A DNA stretch of 64,000 bases from NCBI GenBank assembly GCA_050084985.1, contig JBITNC010000001.1, forward strand, positions 120,714,001 to 120,778,000. Reading direction: 5' to 3'. This document shows, piece by piece, positions 23,583 to 37,780 of this stretch. Both the position numbers and the translations under genes were made by a program. The stretch is from Nageia nagi (Eukaryota; Pinophyta). A model generated the notes under the pieces. The model searched no databases and was not told the DNA's origin. It saw only the letters and a program-made list of their open reading frames with translations. Within the stretch, counting starts at the first letter, position 1, and each line of letters begins with the position of its first letter.

Positions 23583-26285
23583 TGAATAAAAAAATATAAC
23601 TATCAAAATATCATGAAGATATGGAAAATAAAGTACAATGAAAATGATGCAAGATGGTACAAGGGTCTCAAAATATGAATCACAAAGAAACAACACTTCA
23701 ATCATATTACAAGAGCCAACTTAATTTTCCAATGTGATAGGTAACATTTATGAAGAAATAAATAGATAGCAATAAACATAACACTAAGAAGGGAATAATG
23801 AGGAAAAGCTCTTACTTGTGCAACCATGGGAGGAGCTATGGTTTTCACCAAACCAAGTGATCTAAACAAAGCAAAAAAAATATCCCCATGTGTGGTGAAT
23901 AATAACTAGGGGAGAGCCCAATGAATTCATAGAAGTATGTTAGGGCTTAGATAGAAGATTGGTAGATGTTGTTGTGAACTTCTAGGATAATGGGCGATGT
24001 CAAATTCATGGTAAATATATCTTATTTTCATATGATATTATAGCTTAAGCAACTAGCTTTCCAAACATAGGGAAGGAGGTTAGATGAAATTAAAAGGTGA
24101 ATAAGCTAGAAGAAGTGAGGAATTTAAAGAAGGTGGCTTCAATTTAAAACCCTATAGAACATGCTACTATAGGAATAATATGCTACATTTGTGGTACAAG
24201 ATTTGAAAGGTAATTATGAAATATTTGACATTGTATGGGAGGCATATTGAGGTCTTTAGGCATCATATTATCCTACTTAATCACTTTAGGTTCATCAAGG
24301 CTAGGGTTAACTTAGCTAAGTTTATGAGATTTTCCATGGGTATTTTAGTAGCTAAATGTAAAGTAAACCAAAATTCAGCCCCCTACACCAAATGATATGC
24401 TCTTAGTCTACAGGTATCATTTAGATCAACAAATTCAATAACAACCTAATATGGGTTTGGAAGAAACCCTAACTAAGGAAAGGCCAAATGAGGAAGAAAA
24501 CCCTCAATAGGTGGATTAGATGAATGAAGAGAGGGTTAACCAACTTATAGCACATAATTCAAAGAAAATAAAATAAACAAGTATAATAGGAGAGGAAGAA
24601 AATGCACCAATGACTGAGGAAAGGGATGAAGAATAAGAATGACCACTTCATTTTATATGCTTTATAAGGAAGAGCACCCTAAAAAGTATAAATGATGAAA
24701 AAGAAAATGAAACTAGTAAAAGGGGATAGGAGCAAAGAACTAAGTTTGAACAAAGACATAGTGGGGAACAAAATGAAGCAATGACTCAAACTAGCCTTAG
24801 AAGGAGGACCAATGCTACATTTTTTGGTAAAAAGGTTTAAGGTAAGACAAAACCTCTTGTTGACTCTTTTTTTCAAATCCCATCAATATAAAATAGCCCA
24901 ATTAGGGATAGAACCAAACCTTAGGTAATGAAGAACCTACCACCCAAGCCTAGAATTTATAAGGTCTTAAAACCTACTTACAAAAAAGGAAAACAAAGAG
25001 GGCTAGGTTAACACCCTTCCCACTTCAGATCAACCCAACCTTGAGAATACCCATATTAAAGATACTCATATCCCTCAAGAAGGGACACTACATTCTATGG
25101 ATTCTACTCTTTATTCCATTCCTTCCATCCCTACTCACTCTACCAATCAACATACTACCCATATATCCCTCAATAGGAAGATAAAAGTTTGGAAGAGTCT
25201 ATAACTTCCCTATTTCCTTTTTACCTAAGAATCCAAAGTCCCCTAAGTCATAGGATCCTATAACTATAACATCCTCTTAGACCTTTTATTTATTTTTTTA
25301 AATTATAGCTATTATAATGTTGTAGAACATACATCTTCATAATCAAATATTGGCTGAAGCAGAATGATGTCAGGGGCCTAGTGTAATCTTTGATTCACTT
25401 TTGATTTATGAGCATATGCAAGGAATAGAATAAGAAAAGAAGGCTATTTTCCATAGAAGAAAAATGTGAAAGTTGATCTACTACAAATTCTACAAAATGA
25501 TTATAAAAATCTATATAAGATATTGGATGAATAGCTTGATCACCCAAATGAAAGGAGGGCCAGAGCTTATTAGGATTATATCTTCAATACAATTCATGGA
25601 ATGCCCTTAACTTTTAATTAAGGAATATATTTTACCCCTAAGCCCCTGTAGAAAGTGAAGTTAGGTACTACTTCTGATTTAAATGTTTCATGGAGGGCCA
25701 AATATAGCTAGTTGAGAGCTTTCATGATGCATTCAACTAGAATTTTACAATGCTTCATTTTGTTCCTCACTATTTGAAGCTTATCAAAGTTGTTTGAATG
25801 CAATGCTTTATTTTTCATTATGGAGATCATATGCCTTTTAAAATGATTTGTTATGTACCTAGTGCACTTGTGTGGCTATTATTATGTTACTTTTTTACTA
25901 AATAAGGTTGTTTACTCTCTATTTCAAGATTTTTTATGTACGAGATGGTAAACACATTTTTGGCTAACCTCTCTTATACAACTATAAAAGGTTAGAAGAT
26001 CCTTTCAAAACTTAATTTTTTATTAATATCAAATTTAGTCATTGATTTTAATAAAAAAAGAAGGGGAAAACATCTAAAAATGGGGATATTACAAGTTTGC
26101 CCTCCCCAAATTACTTTCCTAAACTAATTTGAAAGGTTTCCTATTGTAGCAATATCTTCTTGGATGATCCAATAATCTTCAAGTGGAGCCTTATCCTTCT
26201 TGGAATCTTCCATATTTTTTCTCTTATAGTCTTATATCAAGTTTGCATAGTATTACTTCCTTTTCTTATGGGAGTCGATTGATTT
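23583..26285. other. Intergenic AT-rich DNA, no gene recognised
   Basis: 2.7 kb with no ORF longer than about 65 codons. Around 26060-26100 the minus strand reads TGTAATATCCCCATTTTTAG, resembling the start of another plant LTR, but no partner repeat was found. Confidence 0.45.
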
Positions 26286-26654
26286 TGAAGAAATTAACCC
26301 TTTCTTAATGAACTTGTAATCTAACAAGATCTTAAGAAGGCACTTTCAACATAAACACTATAGCACAATAACTCAAGCCAATATCACAAATAACAAAAAT
26401 ATAAAGTGGTTCCTCCCTCCTTGGGAGTAGTACACTAACTAATATCTTCTTATTTCAAGATCTTATTCTTTTTTTTTTATAATAAGAAATCCACCCTATA
26501 TTTAACCCTTATCTATTTTTAATCTTTTACTTATTTTAATTCTTTTCCTATTTTTATTCCTTTAATACTTTAAGGTATCGAAATATATTTTAAGTATTAA
26601 CTGAATTTACATTAAGGATAAATATTACACAATATTACATTACAAATTCTAACA
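26286..26654 (-). repeat. 3' LTR of Copia E2
   Basis: A 369-bp repeat starting TGAAGAAATTAACCC and ending AAATTCTAACA, followed by the pyrimidine run CTCCTCCTTAATG (a PPT on the minus strand), as in E1. Compared with 47450-47893 it lacks about 75 bp in the middle. Confidence 0.8.
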
Positions 26655-27659
26655 CTCCTCCTTAATGTAATATTGGGATAGAATGTAAAGAAAAAAAGAA
26701 AGATAAAGTAAGAGAGAGTTCTCCTCTAAAGAGATACAAGTGGAGATGAGAACATTTACATAATTGAGAAATAAGAAAATCTTAGTTTGAGACTCATTGC
26801 AATACCATTTGATAAAATGCATTACAATACAATCATTAACCATAGCTAGTTTCACTGTAAGTGTAGTCAATCAACACTGAGTTGACATGTGAGCCTCCAT
26901 GAGCCTGCCCTTCCCAAGATGAAACTTGAAAGTAATAAGAAACTCATAAACAAGATTAGTTAGAGGCATCATATAACATTCATATCAATCATAAGATAAA
27001 TGAACTAAATAATACCATCTATAAATTGATCAAGATACAATATAAGTCATCACAAAGATGCTAAGCCAATACTTATAGTCATTTGCTATATATAGAAATA
27101 TGTGTTAATCAACAACAAAAAGAGCATATGCATATATAACTAAATAACATATGGATAACCAAATAGTGCCAAAAAACACATATTGATTTCTCACATAGTG
27201 ATAATAAAATAAAATGTACCATAAGTTCCTCACATAGAGCAAACTAACCATGAAAGTGTACATTTAGATAACACTATACATCAAAAATAGCCTCCTAGGG
27301 ATGAAGTTATCATCATACACATGAATTCAACATAAAAATTCATAATTCACTCCCCCTTGAGGACAACATCACTACCATAAAACAATTTCAAAGTGTACAC
27401 AATAAAGTTTTTAAAGTGGCTAGTGAATAAATCAAGAGAGTTAAAGTCAGATGAATAGAGCTGCAGTTGTTGCATCAAGAACTATATCCTTGATATAATT
27501 TGTTTGGATTTAAGGTACACTATAATTCATCACTAAGATGAAAATTCCATACTTATAGTTACCAAATAGATGAATGTATAAACAAAGTATACAAACTACA
27601 AAAAGCTCTAAAACTTTATTAAGAAGGAAGTAGTTATAATAGATTCAACAAGAATTCAA

Positions 27660-30600
27660 CCTTTACTCCCTTTTTGAGGAGAAATTCACCAAATTAGTAG
27701 ACTCCATAAGCTTATAGAACTAAGATTCAAAATAGGTTGGTGAACAAATCAATAGAGTTTAGAATTGATGGACAATACTATAAGTGTAGAAGACTATCCA
27801 AAACCTTCTCTCTAATGAAGTGGGCTTGAATTTCTGCATGCTTTGTTCTCTTAAGGAAAATACGATTCTTTGCCAAAGAAATAGCTAACTAATTATTTGA
27901 ATAAATTTGATATGGATGAACTTTCTCATATCTAATTTCTTTCAAAATATGTCTCAACCAAATGGCTTCCTAGGCTACAATTGACATTGCATGATATTAA
28001 GCCTTTATAGTGGAGAGAGCAGTAGTAGGCTACTTCTTGGATGTCTAAGAGCTAACACTTGAACCAAAGATAAACACATAAGTAAAGGTTGATTTTATTT
28101 CATCTCTATCTCCCCCATAATCAAAATCTAAGAATCCTAAGAGAACAAAGGAGGGCAACTTGTTATACTTGAGAGCAAGATCTTTAGTGCTTGCAACATA
28201 CCTCAAAATTTGCTTAACTGCATTGAGGTGATCAACATATAGATTTTGCATAAAGTGAACCATAAAATTGATGAAAAAGGTAATATATGGCCTCTAATAG
28301 TAAAATAAAGAAGACTACTAATTAGTTTCTTGTAAGCCATAACATCTACCAACTAAGAGTTGGAACTCAGAGACAAAGCAATTCCAAGAGAGACTATGAT
28401 TGCAACATGTGTGCACTTCTCCATTCCAAAATTTTGTAATATATATGGGATATAATTGGATTTAATAATATAATTACAATCTTTGTATTGGTACACTTAC
28501 ATACCAAGGTACTAGTGCAATAGACCAAGATCAATTATGTCAAAAGTTACCTTAAGTTTGGATATGCAGTCTTGTATGAAGACCATATTATTCCATGTAA
28601 TCAATAGATAATACACATATATAATAATTAATATCGAGTCTTATCTTTTGTTGAGCACATAAATATATGTATCAAAGAAGCATTTAAAAAACCTAATATC
28701 CTCAAATTATCCTGAAATATTTTTTACAAGGGCCTAGGTGCTTGCTTAAGTCCATACAAAGACTTCTTTAATTTACACACAAAAGATTCTTTTCCTTCCA
28801 CAAAAAACCCTTATAGTTGGAACATGTATATTTCCACATCTAAGTCACCATTGAAAAAATCACTCTTAAAATCAAGTTGTAAGACTTTCCATCCTTGAGC
28901 TACTCAAAGACCAAGGATTACCTTGATAGTAGCCATCTTTGCAACTGGAGAAAAGGTTTCCTCATAATCTACTTCATATTTTTTAATGAAACCCTTAGGT
29001 ATTAACCTTGATTTATATTTATCAATATTTTAAAATAAATTATATTTGACCTTGTAAATATATTTATTACCAATCACATTTCATTCATTGGGTTAAGGAA
29101 CAAAATTCCAAATTTGATTCTTCATTAGAGCCTTATACTCCACATTCATTACATTCATCCAACACTCATGCTTTTAAACTTCCTTGAAGAATGAGTGCTC
29201 ATTCTTACTATCAATTTTGAAAATAATAATTTATTAATGGTCATAATCCTTGTTATCCTTTATGTTGGAGAGTTTTGTTTCTTAGATGACAAATCCACAC
29301 TAACATCCAACTAATTAGGTGCAATAGAATAATTATCACCCTCATCAAGGTTCTCATAAGAAGCAAATTAGTTAATAAGTTCATTAAAATTTATATCTCT
29401 TAATATAAATACTAATCTAGAGGAAGGTTCGTATAGCCTATAGCCTCTATGATGATTGTCATAGCCCACAAAGATACTTTTTGAAGATCTCTTATCCAAC
29501 TTCTTCCTTTTCTTAGGAATAACATTGGCATAGGCATCACAACCAAAGACCTTGAAGTGAGATATGTTAATCTTATTTCCTATCCATACCTAATACAAAG
29601 TTTTACTTTCAAGTGCTTTTTTAGAATATCTATTTATGATGTAGATTGTAATATTTATAGCTTCACCCCATAAGAATCTAGGAAGATCTCACAATATCTT
29701 ACCATTTCCTAAATGGTTCCATTCTTTCTTTTTGCTACACCAATCTATTGAGGAATGTAAGGGATAGTAAACTACTTCTTGATTCCATACTTGGTAAAAA
29801 AAAAATTGAATTCATTACTATTATACACACCTCCATTATCAGATCTCAACATCTTGATTTTAAATCTATACTAATTTTCTACCAAGGCTTTGAAATATTT
29901 GAACCTTTAAAAGGCTTGATCCTTGTACTTTATAAGATAACCAAATGTAATCCTACTGAAATCATCAATAAAGGTCAAAACAAGGATGCTCCTCCAAGCG
30001 AATTAATTCAAAATGCACCCATCAAATCTGTATGCATAAGTTGAAGAGGTTGAGTTGCTCTTATTTATTTATATTTTAGAAACTTTTTTTTAATTCATTC
30101 TACCTAAAATGCACTTCTCAAAAAGACTAATTGTATGTGATATTATGGGAAAACCTTCCATAAGTTCATGAATTTTCATGACTTGAATGTTCTTATGGTT
30201 TAGATTGCCTAATAGATGGTGCCAAAAATTAACTCTAGAGAAACATTACTTGCAAGGCATATCTTTGTTGGAGATTGATCCATAATGTAAAGGTAATCTT
30301 TCACTAAACCTTTCACCAAAGTGGTAAGACCCTTTTTCATGCACCAAGAGTGTGAGTTACAATTAAAATAATAACCCTTAATTACAAGTTAAATTATGAA
30401 AAGGAGATTCATAGTGAGTTTAGGCACATAAAGAACATTATCAAAAACATTTCCTTGTATCAACACACTCCCAATACCTTGAATTTCAAGGATTAAATTA
30501 TCACCTATTACAATTGCATCTTTTCTATACTTATGAAATTTTTCAAAGTTATCATTTTCAAAATACATGTGATTAGTGCATCTAGAATCAACAATCCAAT

Positions 30601-31536
30601 CATTTGAAAAAGTGTGAGACTTGGAGTAAAAGGCAACAACATAAGCAAAATTTTTGTTCTTCTTATTACTAGATTTGTTTGGTTTTCTAGATCTTTTTTC
30701 TCATTGATCTTTCTTTTTCCTAAAGTAATTACTTTCCTTATGACCATAGATGTCACATCAATTACAATTTCTATCAAATTTAGTTTTGGTTTTATTATAC
30801 TTATCATGATCATAATTCTTCTTATTTCCACATTTCTTGAAGTTTTTCTTAGGAGCATTAGAACCCTTCTTTTTGTTATGGCTCTTCTTTTTGAAGTACA
30901 ACTTCATTGGACCAAGTTCCATAGAAGGCTCCTTAAGAGTGGTGATCAACACTTTATTGTTAAGTGTTTTCTTATGCTTCAAGAGAAGCCTTGACATATT
31001 TTCTAAGGAGAATAATTCTTTTTTTATCAACAATTCTAGTTTTAATAAAAATCATAAACTGATTAAATTTAGTAGAGAGGCTTTTAAGTATGATGAAATT
31101 CAAAAACTCATCATTGATCCAATTGCAACCACATCCCACAAGCTAGGTCCTAAGGTCAATAGTCTTATTCATATATATAGCCACACTTTCATTTTCCTCT
31201 TTACATAATTGTAGTAACTTCTGAATAATAATGAACCTTTTAGAAAATTTTGTGCCAAGGTAGATATTATTTAGTTTATCCTAAGCTTCCTTTGTAGTGT
31301 TTGAAGAAGATATCATGAAAAGGATCTCATCTAAAAATGTACAAAAGATCATAGAAGTTTGCCAAATCATTCTTAGTATTATAAGCTTCAATTTCCTTCT
31401 CCTTTGATGGAGCAACTTGGTTTTTATTGAAAATCATCCAAAGTTGTTATGCTTGAAGTTCTAATTTTATCTTAGGTTCCCAAATACCATAGTTAGAACC
31501 ATATAAGATATGCTTGGGTGCAAAAGAGTCTCCCAT
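27660..31536 (-). pseudogene. Decayed Copia gag-pol of E2
   Basis: On the minus strand, remnants follow the same order as E1. Gag starts at an ATG near 31536 with GSNYGIWEP. A zinc-knuckle/basic region lies around 30700-30850, GAG-pre-integrase around 30100-30600 and the integrase core around 29300-30060. RT lies around 28330-29250 with a degraded YVDD region, and RNase H around 27790-28320 (for example the 28045-28263 frame). Stops and frameshifts are frequent throughout, far more than in E1. It is a dead relic of the same family. Confidence 0.85.
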
Positions 31537-32996
31537 TACTACAAAATAATATGAAGAAGATAAACAATGTAAGCATACATATTGAATTTAAAAAATAATT
31601 ATCATACAAATACATGTTTTAACTAATCAATAAATCAAATACTTATTGTTAACAAGAATATAATCATATATCCAACATCTTTGTCATCAAGTATAATCAA
31701 AGAGAGGGAAAAGTTGAGGCTTATTTTCTTGTGTAAAATTAAGCCTTCACCCAAATGCTCGCAAGGAGCCCAAGTCTTACCAATCCTCAACCAACTCCCC
31801 TTTGGTAGCAATATAATCTCACAAGGAGAAGCATTAGCTATTTTTTAAGATTGTGATGTATGTTGCATTGATCAAATTAATTATCTTAATTAAGTTTTCA
31901 ATTTTTTACCTAGGTTATCAAGATAATCCCTGAATGGATCGATGGACATGTGGTATCACTACACATATTCCTATCCACCTCTATGGATTTAAATCAAAAT
32001 CAACAAAGGACTTAGGGGAAATTAAGAAGTATAAACTTTTCACCACTTGGATTGTCAGATTAAAAGGCTCCATTCCACCTTATCCTCACCTCATGGCTCC
32101 CTAAACAAGTCATGTTATGAAAAAAATATGCAGATATGTTTATTTTGAGGGAAGTAATTTTCAATGTTTATGTACTTTGCATATAAAGTAAAAGTGCAAA
32201 ATAAATAAAGTATGAACCAAAGACTCTAATGGGTTTTGTTACAACCCCTAATGGAACTCTTTATAAAGGTTTATTAATTGTAAGTAATAATAAATGAGCT
32301 TAAGAGTCCAATGGGTTTTGTTACAACCCCTAATAGAACTCTATACAAAGGTTCATTATCAAAAAATTGAGAAATTCTCTCCCTTGTTACTTAAAAAATG
32401 GACTTAAAATAATTCCTTATTTGCAATTTATCATAAGCAAGTATTTAAGTGAAATTTTGTCCAATCACATGTATAAGGTCAAAATAATAAACTATTCATT
32501 AAATTTTTTAATCCATTTAGCAATATGCATTGGGACAAAACATAATGCAAGAAAACAAATTATCCAACCATGTGTGCATAGCAATAAACATGTATTAAGA
32601 TAAAATAACATTAATTCATGCATACATAATTAATCCATGCAAAATTAAAGTTAATATATGCAAAATTAATTAGCATTAATTTATACATAATTAACCATGC
32701 ATTTAACATTAATCCATCCATGCATAATTAATTTCCCATTTTTATCTTAAAGGCATGCTATGTCTAAAAATTCCATAAAATAACTTGCACTTAGGGTAAA
32801 CTTAGAAAATAAAGAAATATTAGGCTAAATAAAATTACCCCTAAAAAATTAGAATAGACTTAAAAATAGAAAATGTACACCTTCCTAAAAAAAATCCTTC
32901 TAAAAAAAATTCCCCCCTTTATAATAAAAGCAAGATTTTCCTTTTTTTTTTTAAGGTAACTTTAAAATAAACTCTTTTTTTTTTAAAATAGAACTA

Positions 32997-33044
<48 letters not shown>

Positions 33045-33130
33045 GTTAACTACTTTATTTATATATATTTAAATAAATATTTTATTAAAAAACTTAACTT
33101 TTTTTCTTTTTAAATTAAATATATAAAAAA
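31537..33130 (-). other. Proximal leader of E2
   Basis: 31700-32130 matches the E1 leader at 18100-18500. Beyond this the sequence is A/T-run rich, with a (TA)n tract at 33002-33041 and a 60-bp direct duplication (GAGTCCAATGGGTTTTGTTAC type) near 32225-32350. Confidence 0.65.
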
Positions 33131-33194
33131 ATTAAGATAAATGGGGGACATACTGAGGGGACAACTTATCGTGCATTCTATGTAAGCTGTATCA

Positions 33195-33570
33195 CATGGG
33201 CTTTTACCATGGGCACCCCTAAGGGGAGGTGTTGGTAAGTGCTACTACATGCACCCCCAAGGGGGGAATTAACCTTGATGCTATCAGGCACACCCTAAGG
33301 GGTAGCGACCTTACACTATCGCATGCACCCCTAAGGGGGTCAATGGCATGTGCATTATCATGTGCACCCTAAGGGGGGGTGATGACCTTACGCTACCATG
33401 CACACCCCCAAGAGGGGTAGTAACCTTATGTTTATCATGTGCACCCCAAAGGGGGTAACATCTTATGTGTTACCACGAGCACCCCTAAGAGGGGGCATTG
33501 ACATAACATTGCTATGGGCACCCCCAAGGGGCATGCCAACCTGTGCACTATGGGCATCGACCTGATGCTA
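33195..33570. repeat. GC-rich 38-39-bp minisatellite with CCCC-AAGGGG palindromes
   Basis: Nine diverged units, with cores near 33213, 33251, 33291, 33326, 33364, 33403, 33441, 33480 and 33520. Each has a core of the form GCACCCCTAAGGGG and a spacer similar to ACCTTATGCTATCATG. The cores can form short hairpins. It stands out from the surrounding AT-rich sequence. Confidence 0.9.
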
Positions 33571-34273
33571 CAATTTTTTTTCTAATAAAAATTTAAAAAA
33601 ATAATAAAATAAACTTTAAAATAAAAATAGATTAAAAAATAAAAAAACTATTTTTTTCAATAACAAACTAAAAAAAGATTAAAAATTAAAAGAATTGTAG
33701 TTTTTTTTAAATAATTTTTTTTTAAAAATATAGTATTTTTTTAAAAAACTTATATATATATATATATTTGAACATAGTAGGCTTTTCATGCATGCAATTT
33801 TTTTTACATACTAGTATTTTAAATGTTTTCGTAATAATAACATTATAGTTAAAAATTTTGCAAAAACTTTTAACCAATCCTAGACTAAGTAGAAACTTGC
33901 AAATTTAAGCTATAATACTATTATAGCTAAATTTAAGCAAAATTACATATTATTTAGCATTATGCATAGTGGAAAATATTCACCAATAGGCTAATATTAG
34001 GTTTTTTAAGTTAAAATATTTCAAAAATCCAAACCTTGCATATTGCACCCTTAAGATCGAATTTTTCAAGACCAAAAAAAATTATGGGTTAGCTTGCCAA
34101 TATTTTATAATTTTTTTTATAAAGATAAGTGCAAATAGCCACTTATACCTCCTATACATTTGCAAGCAATTGCCTTGAAAATAAAATAAAAATTTCTCGA
34201 TGAAATTCCAATTATAACCCTATATAAGAGTTAATTAGATCGGTCAAATATACCATTTCAAATTTTCAAATTC
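33571..34273. other. Low-complexity A/T-rich stretch
   Basis: Runs of A and T and short TA repeats (for example 33750-33768). No gene is visible. Confidence 0.6.
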
Positions 34274-34840
34274 TCTAAGATGCTCATTAGGAAGGGATTG
34301 AAAATGCTTGCTAATGCTATATTGGAGACACTTGGTAATGTTTTATTGCATATGCTTGATTGTGTGATATTTATGATGCTCATTTATGTAGAACTGAAGA
34401 TGCTCGCTTGTGTAAAACTAAAGATGCTTATCAGTAAAGAATTAAAGATGCTCATCTATGTATGATTGAAGATGCTCATTTGTATGGGATTGAAGATTCT
34501 CATTAATGCAATTTTGTAGTCACTTATCTACAAAATTTTTTAGATGCTTGTTAGTGTAATATTGCAGATGCTTATCTGTATGGGATTGAAGATGCCTGTT
34601 AGTGTAATTTTGTAGTCACTCATCCATGGAAACTTTTAGATGCTTATCAGTGCAACATTATAGACACTCATATAAATAATATTATAGATGCTCATTTGTA
34701 TAATATTGTGAATGCTCATCTATTAAAATTATAGATGCTCATCTATTAAATATATGAGACACTTACCCTACGATATTGAAGACACTTGTCAAGTATAATA
34801 ATTCTACTATAAGATGACCTTCACAATCTAATTTTTTATT
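34274..34840. repeat. 24-bp minisatellite
   Basis: About twenty diverged copies of a 24-bp unit, roughly GATGCTCATTTATGTAGATT plus GAA; starts include 34279, 34376, 34399, 34424, 34448 and 34472. The plus-strand ORF at 34280-34465 reads LKMLIYVE-type 8-residue repeats only because the period is a multiple of three. I see no reason to call it a gene. Confidence 0.85.
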
Positions 34841-35053
34841 AGTAGATTCCAATTTTTGTAGATATTATAGAAACTCATTTGTGATTGATTGTAGACTCTA
34901 ATCTCTGGGGAATGGTACCTACTAGAAAATTGAAGGGAAAGAAGTAGGACAATCAACTTGTTAAAAAAAATTGAAAAGTATTTCACACATAGGTAGGCAT
35001 CAAAATTTGAAAATATGATTGTTATAGGTTCCTTTGTGTAATCACTTATTCTT

Positions 35054-36776
35054 TTGTTTAATCATGGTTTAGTCATCATATGCTTAGGAATATATTTGTA
35101 TGCAAAAAATATAGGTGATCCCAATTTACCACTGCATAAGGATATTTTGGAGAAAACTATTGATCTAAATAAGCAACCAATTGAAGATAATTTCAAAACT
35201 TTCATTGATCTAGATATGCCACCACTTGAAGATATTTTTCAAAATATAGTTGATCTTGATATGAGACAACTTGATGATAATATTGATAACTATGTTAATG
35301 CTAATATCCCATCACTTGAAGAAATATTTGACGATGATATGCATGAAAATGTTAATATTTTGAACTATAAACTCAATATGGATATTGAAGCTCCTAAAAT
35401 TCCTATTGAAATTTGAAATATCAAATCTGATAAAGATACAAATAATATAAAAAAACCTAAATCTATTGGTAGTGCTTCATAGAAAGCCAAGAAAAAAACA
35501 AAGTTGTTGGTCTATTGGTAGATCATTTAAGAAGGAATGTCATCATGATTTTCATTCATTATCCCTATGATTCCTAAGAATGGTGACCCACCAACAAAAT
35601 GTAAATGTGAGATTTATTCTTAGAAATTAGGAAGGTATCAAAAGATGCAACTTAAATATGATACATTTGAAAAATATTATGGAAAGGCATATATGAAAAT
35701 AAAAGACCAAGATGGAATAGTTAGAAAAAAACAAATAGGAAAAGATGAGACTAAATGTTTCCATAAGAAATATGAGATTGAATATAATAAGATGTTGGAA
35801 GAAAAATAAATTTGTGATAAAATTGGAGCAACAATTATAGTGTAATATAGAAAAGAAAAAGATAAAACATTAGTTTCAAAAAGTTTACAATTTGCTATTA
35901 TATTTTATCTTCTAAAATAGGGTAGACCAATAACAATTTTTTATGATCATAAAATACTTTTTGATTTAGAAGGTGTGTAACATCTCCCAAGTTCTCATTG
36001 GCCTGATCAAAGTGGTTGGGAAATGGCTATATGTATTGCATTGGTTGAAAAGGAAGATTTAGTGGAAAGTGTAAAAAAAAAAGATTCATTTCTTTATCAA
36101 TTGATGAGGTAACTACTATAGATAGCACATCCTGGGTATGTATACACATTTACACATTCATCGAACATGTCAAACAACCCCATTTGCTAACAATACATAG
36201 AATAAAAGAAGCTTGTAATTCAAAAAACCTTTTCAATATTGTAACCAATTTGAAAGAGATTGCTAATATGGATGATATAGAAATTGCAAGAAAGCTAATA
36301 TGTATAGATGTAGATGGTGCTTTAGTAATGCAAGGAAATAGAAATGGAATTTGTATTCATCTTCAAACATCAATTTATCCATATATGATTCCTATTCATT
36401 GTATGGCTCATAGATTGAACCTTGCATACAAAGTAGTAAGCACACATACTTGTGTGGCCAAAGTGGAGCAATTAATAGATGAAGTGTATTCTTATTTTTT
36501 AAAAAGATCCAAAAGGAATATCGAATTCCAACAATTTGATCTTGGAAAATCTAACAAAAAAAAATGTTAAAACATGTTGACACTAGATGGATTTCAATGT
36601 TTAAACATATAGAAAGAGTATTTAAACAAAATAAATTTTTGATAGGTTTTTTTTATCAAAAATAGAAGAGCTATTGATAGAGCTAAAGATTTATTGTATC
36701 GCATGATTGAATTGGAAATGTTGCTGATATTATGTGGAATGATGCCAATGTTATATGAAATGAATAAACTAATCAA

Positions 36777-36866
<90 letters not shown>

Positions 36867-37780
36867 ATTGATTTTGTAAGTGAATAAAAATGGGTATTCT
36901 AGACTATCAACAGGTTGTATGAAATAGATTTTACAGATCTTTTATTTGAAAATTGAAAATCTTTGACAAATGTGAAAAGTCTAAATAGTTTTTTAAGATT
37001 CAATATTGTTGATAGACTTTGCATTAGTTTCAATGATATTGATATTCCTCTATATTGCTTTCAAAAGATAGGGTGCAATGTCATCCAATGAAATTGAATT
37101 TAAGCAACTTTTTATAACTCTGGTTAATTTGAAAGAATTTTGCAAGAAGCAAGGATTAAGCTTTGTAAAATTTTAGATACATTAACAAAAGAAATAAGAG
37201 AAAGATTTCATAAAGATGATTTGCTTGAAGCTATGGCTATGGTGAATTCAAATTTTGGAATTTGATAACATATTATAGTAATAAAAGTTAGTTTTTTAAT
37301 AAAATATGGAGAATCTAGTTAACCATTTTGGAAGAACTATTGAAATAAATGGTGTAGAAATAAATGAAATGTTGAACAAAAAAGATTTGATTCAATAGTT
37401 TGGATCTTTTGGCTTGATAATGGTTGGTCAGTTTAAAGAATTATATAATGCATTAGAGCCTAGTTCTATAACATGATTGTGGAAAAAATGTATCCAAGTA
37501 GTATGCTGTGATATTCAATGTTCGAGTACTTCAATTTATATGAACTCTATCAAATAATGATTTTAGGTTCGATGGAAGATGAAAGGTTTTTTGTGCTTTG
37601 TAGTATGTTAAATCAAAAATACAAAATAGATTGAAAAAAATCTTAAAATTTGATTACGAATTTATGTTTCACATCATACAATAAAAATATTTCCCTATGA
37701 CAAAGCAATAGCATTATGGAAATCATTGAGCGAAAGAAGGTGAGCAAATCAAACAAATGAAAAGGAAGATGAGGATATCT
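35054..37780 (+). pseudogene. hAT-family transposase pseudogene (ZNF862/C17orf113-like)
   Basis: Plus-strand remnants in order. An N-terminal part (35054-35416) has three imperfect repeats of the type IDLDMPPLEDIF. The RNase H-like core begins near 35995 (WPDQSGWEMA) and continues with ISLSIDEVTTIDSTSW (about 36090-36135) and CIDVDGALVMQG (36301-36340), which hold two expected catalytic acids. CMAHRLNLAYKVV (36400-36438) and a DTRWISM motif (about 36578-36600) follow. The C-terminal end reads SIMEIIERK near 37710. A (TA)n tract (36779-36862) and many stops interrupt it. hAT transposases cut and paste DNA; this copy is dead. Its 5' extension is uncertain, and no terminal inverted repeats were found for it. 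Confidence 0.75.
36779..36862. repeat. (TA)n microsatellite
   Basis: About 84 bp of TA repeats with one break, inside the hAT pseudogene. Confidence 0.95.

Noticed and set aside
30508-31208. Several overlapping ORFs on both strands
   Set aside because: Frame-shifted pieces and antisense shadows of the decayed E2 gag region; not separate genes.
33195-33570. CRISPR-like regular array
   Set aside because: Cores are diverged and the spacers are similar to each other rather than unique; a plant minisatellite explains it.
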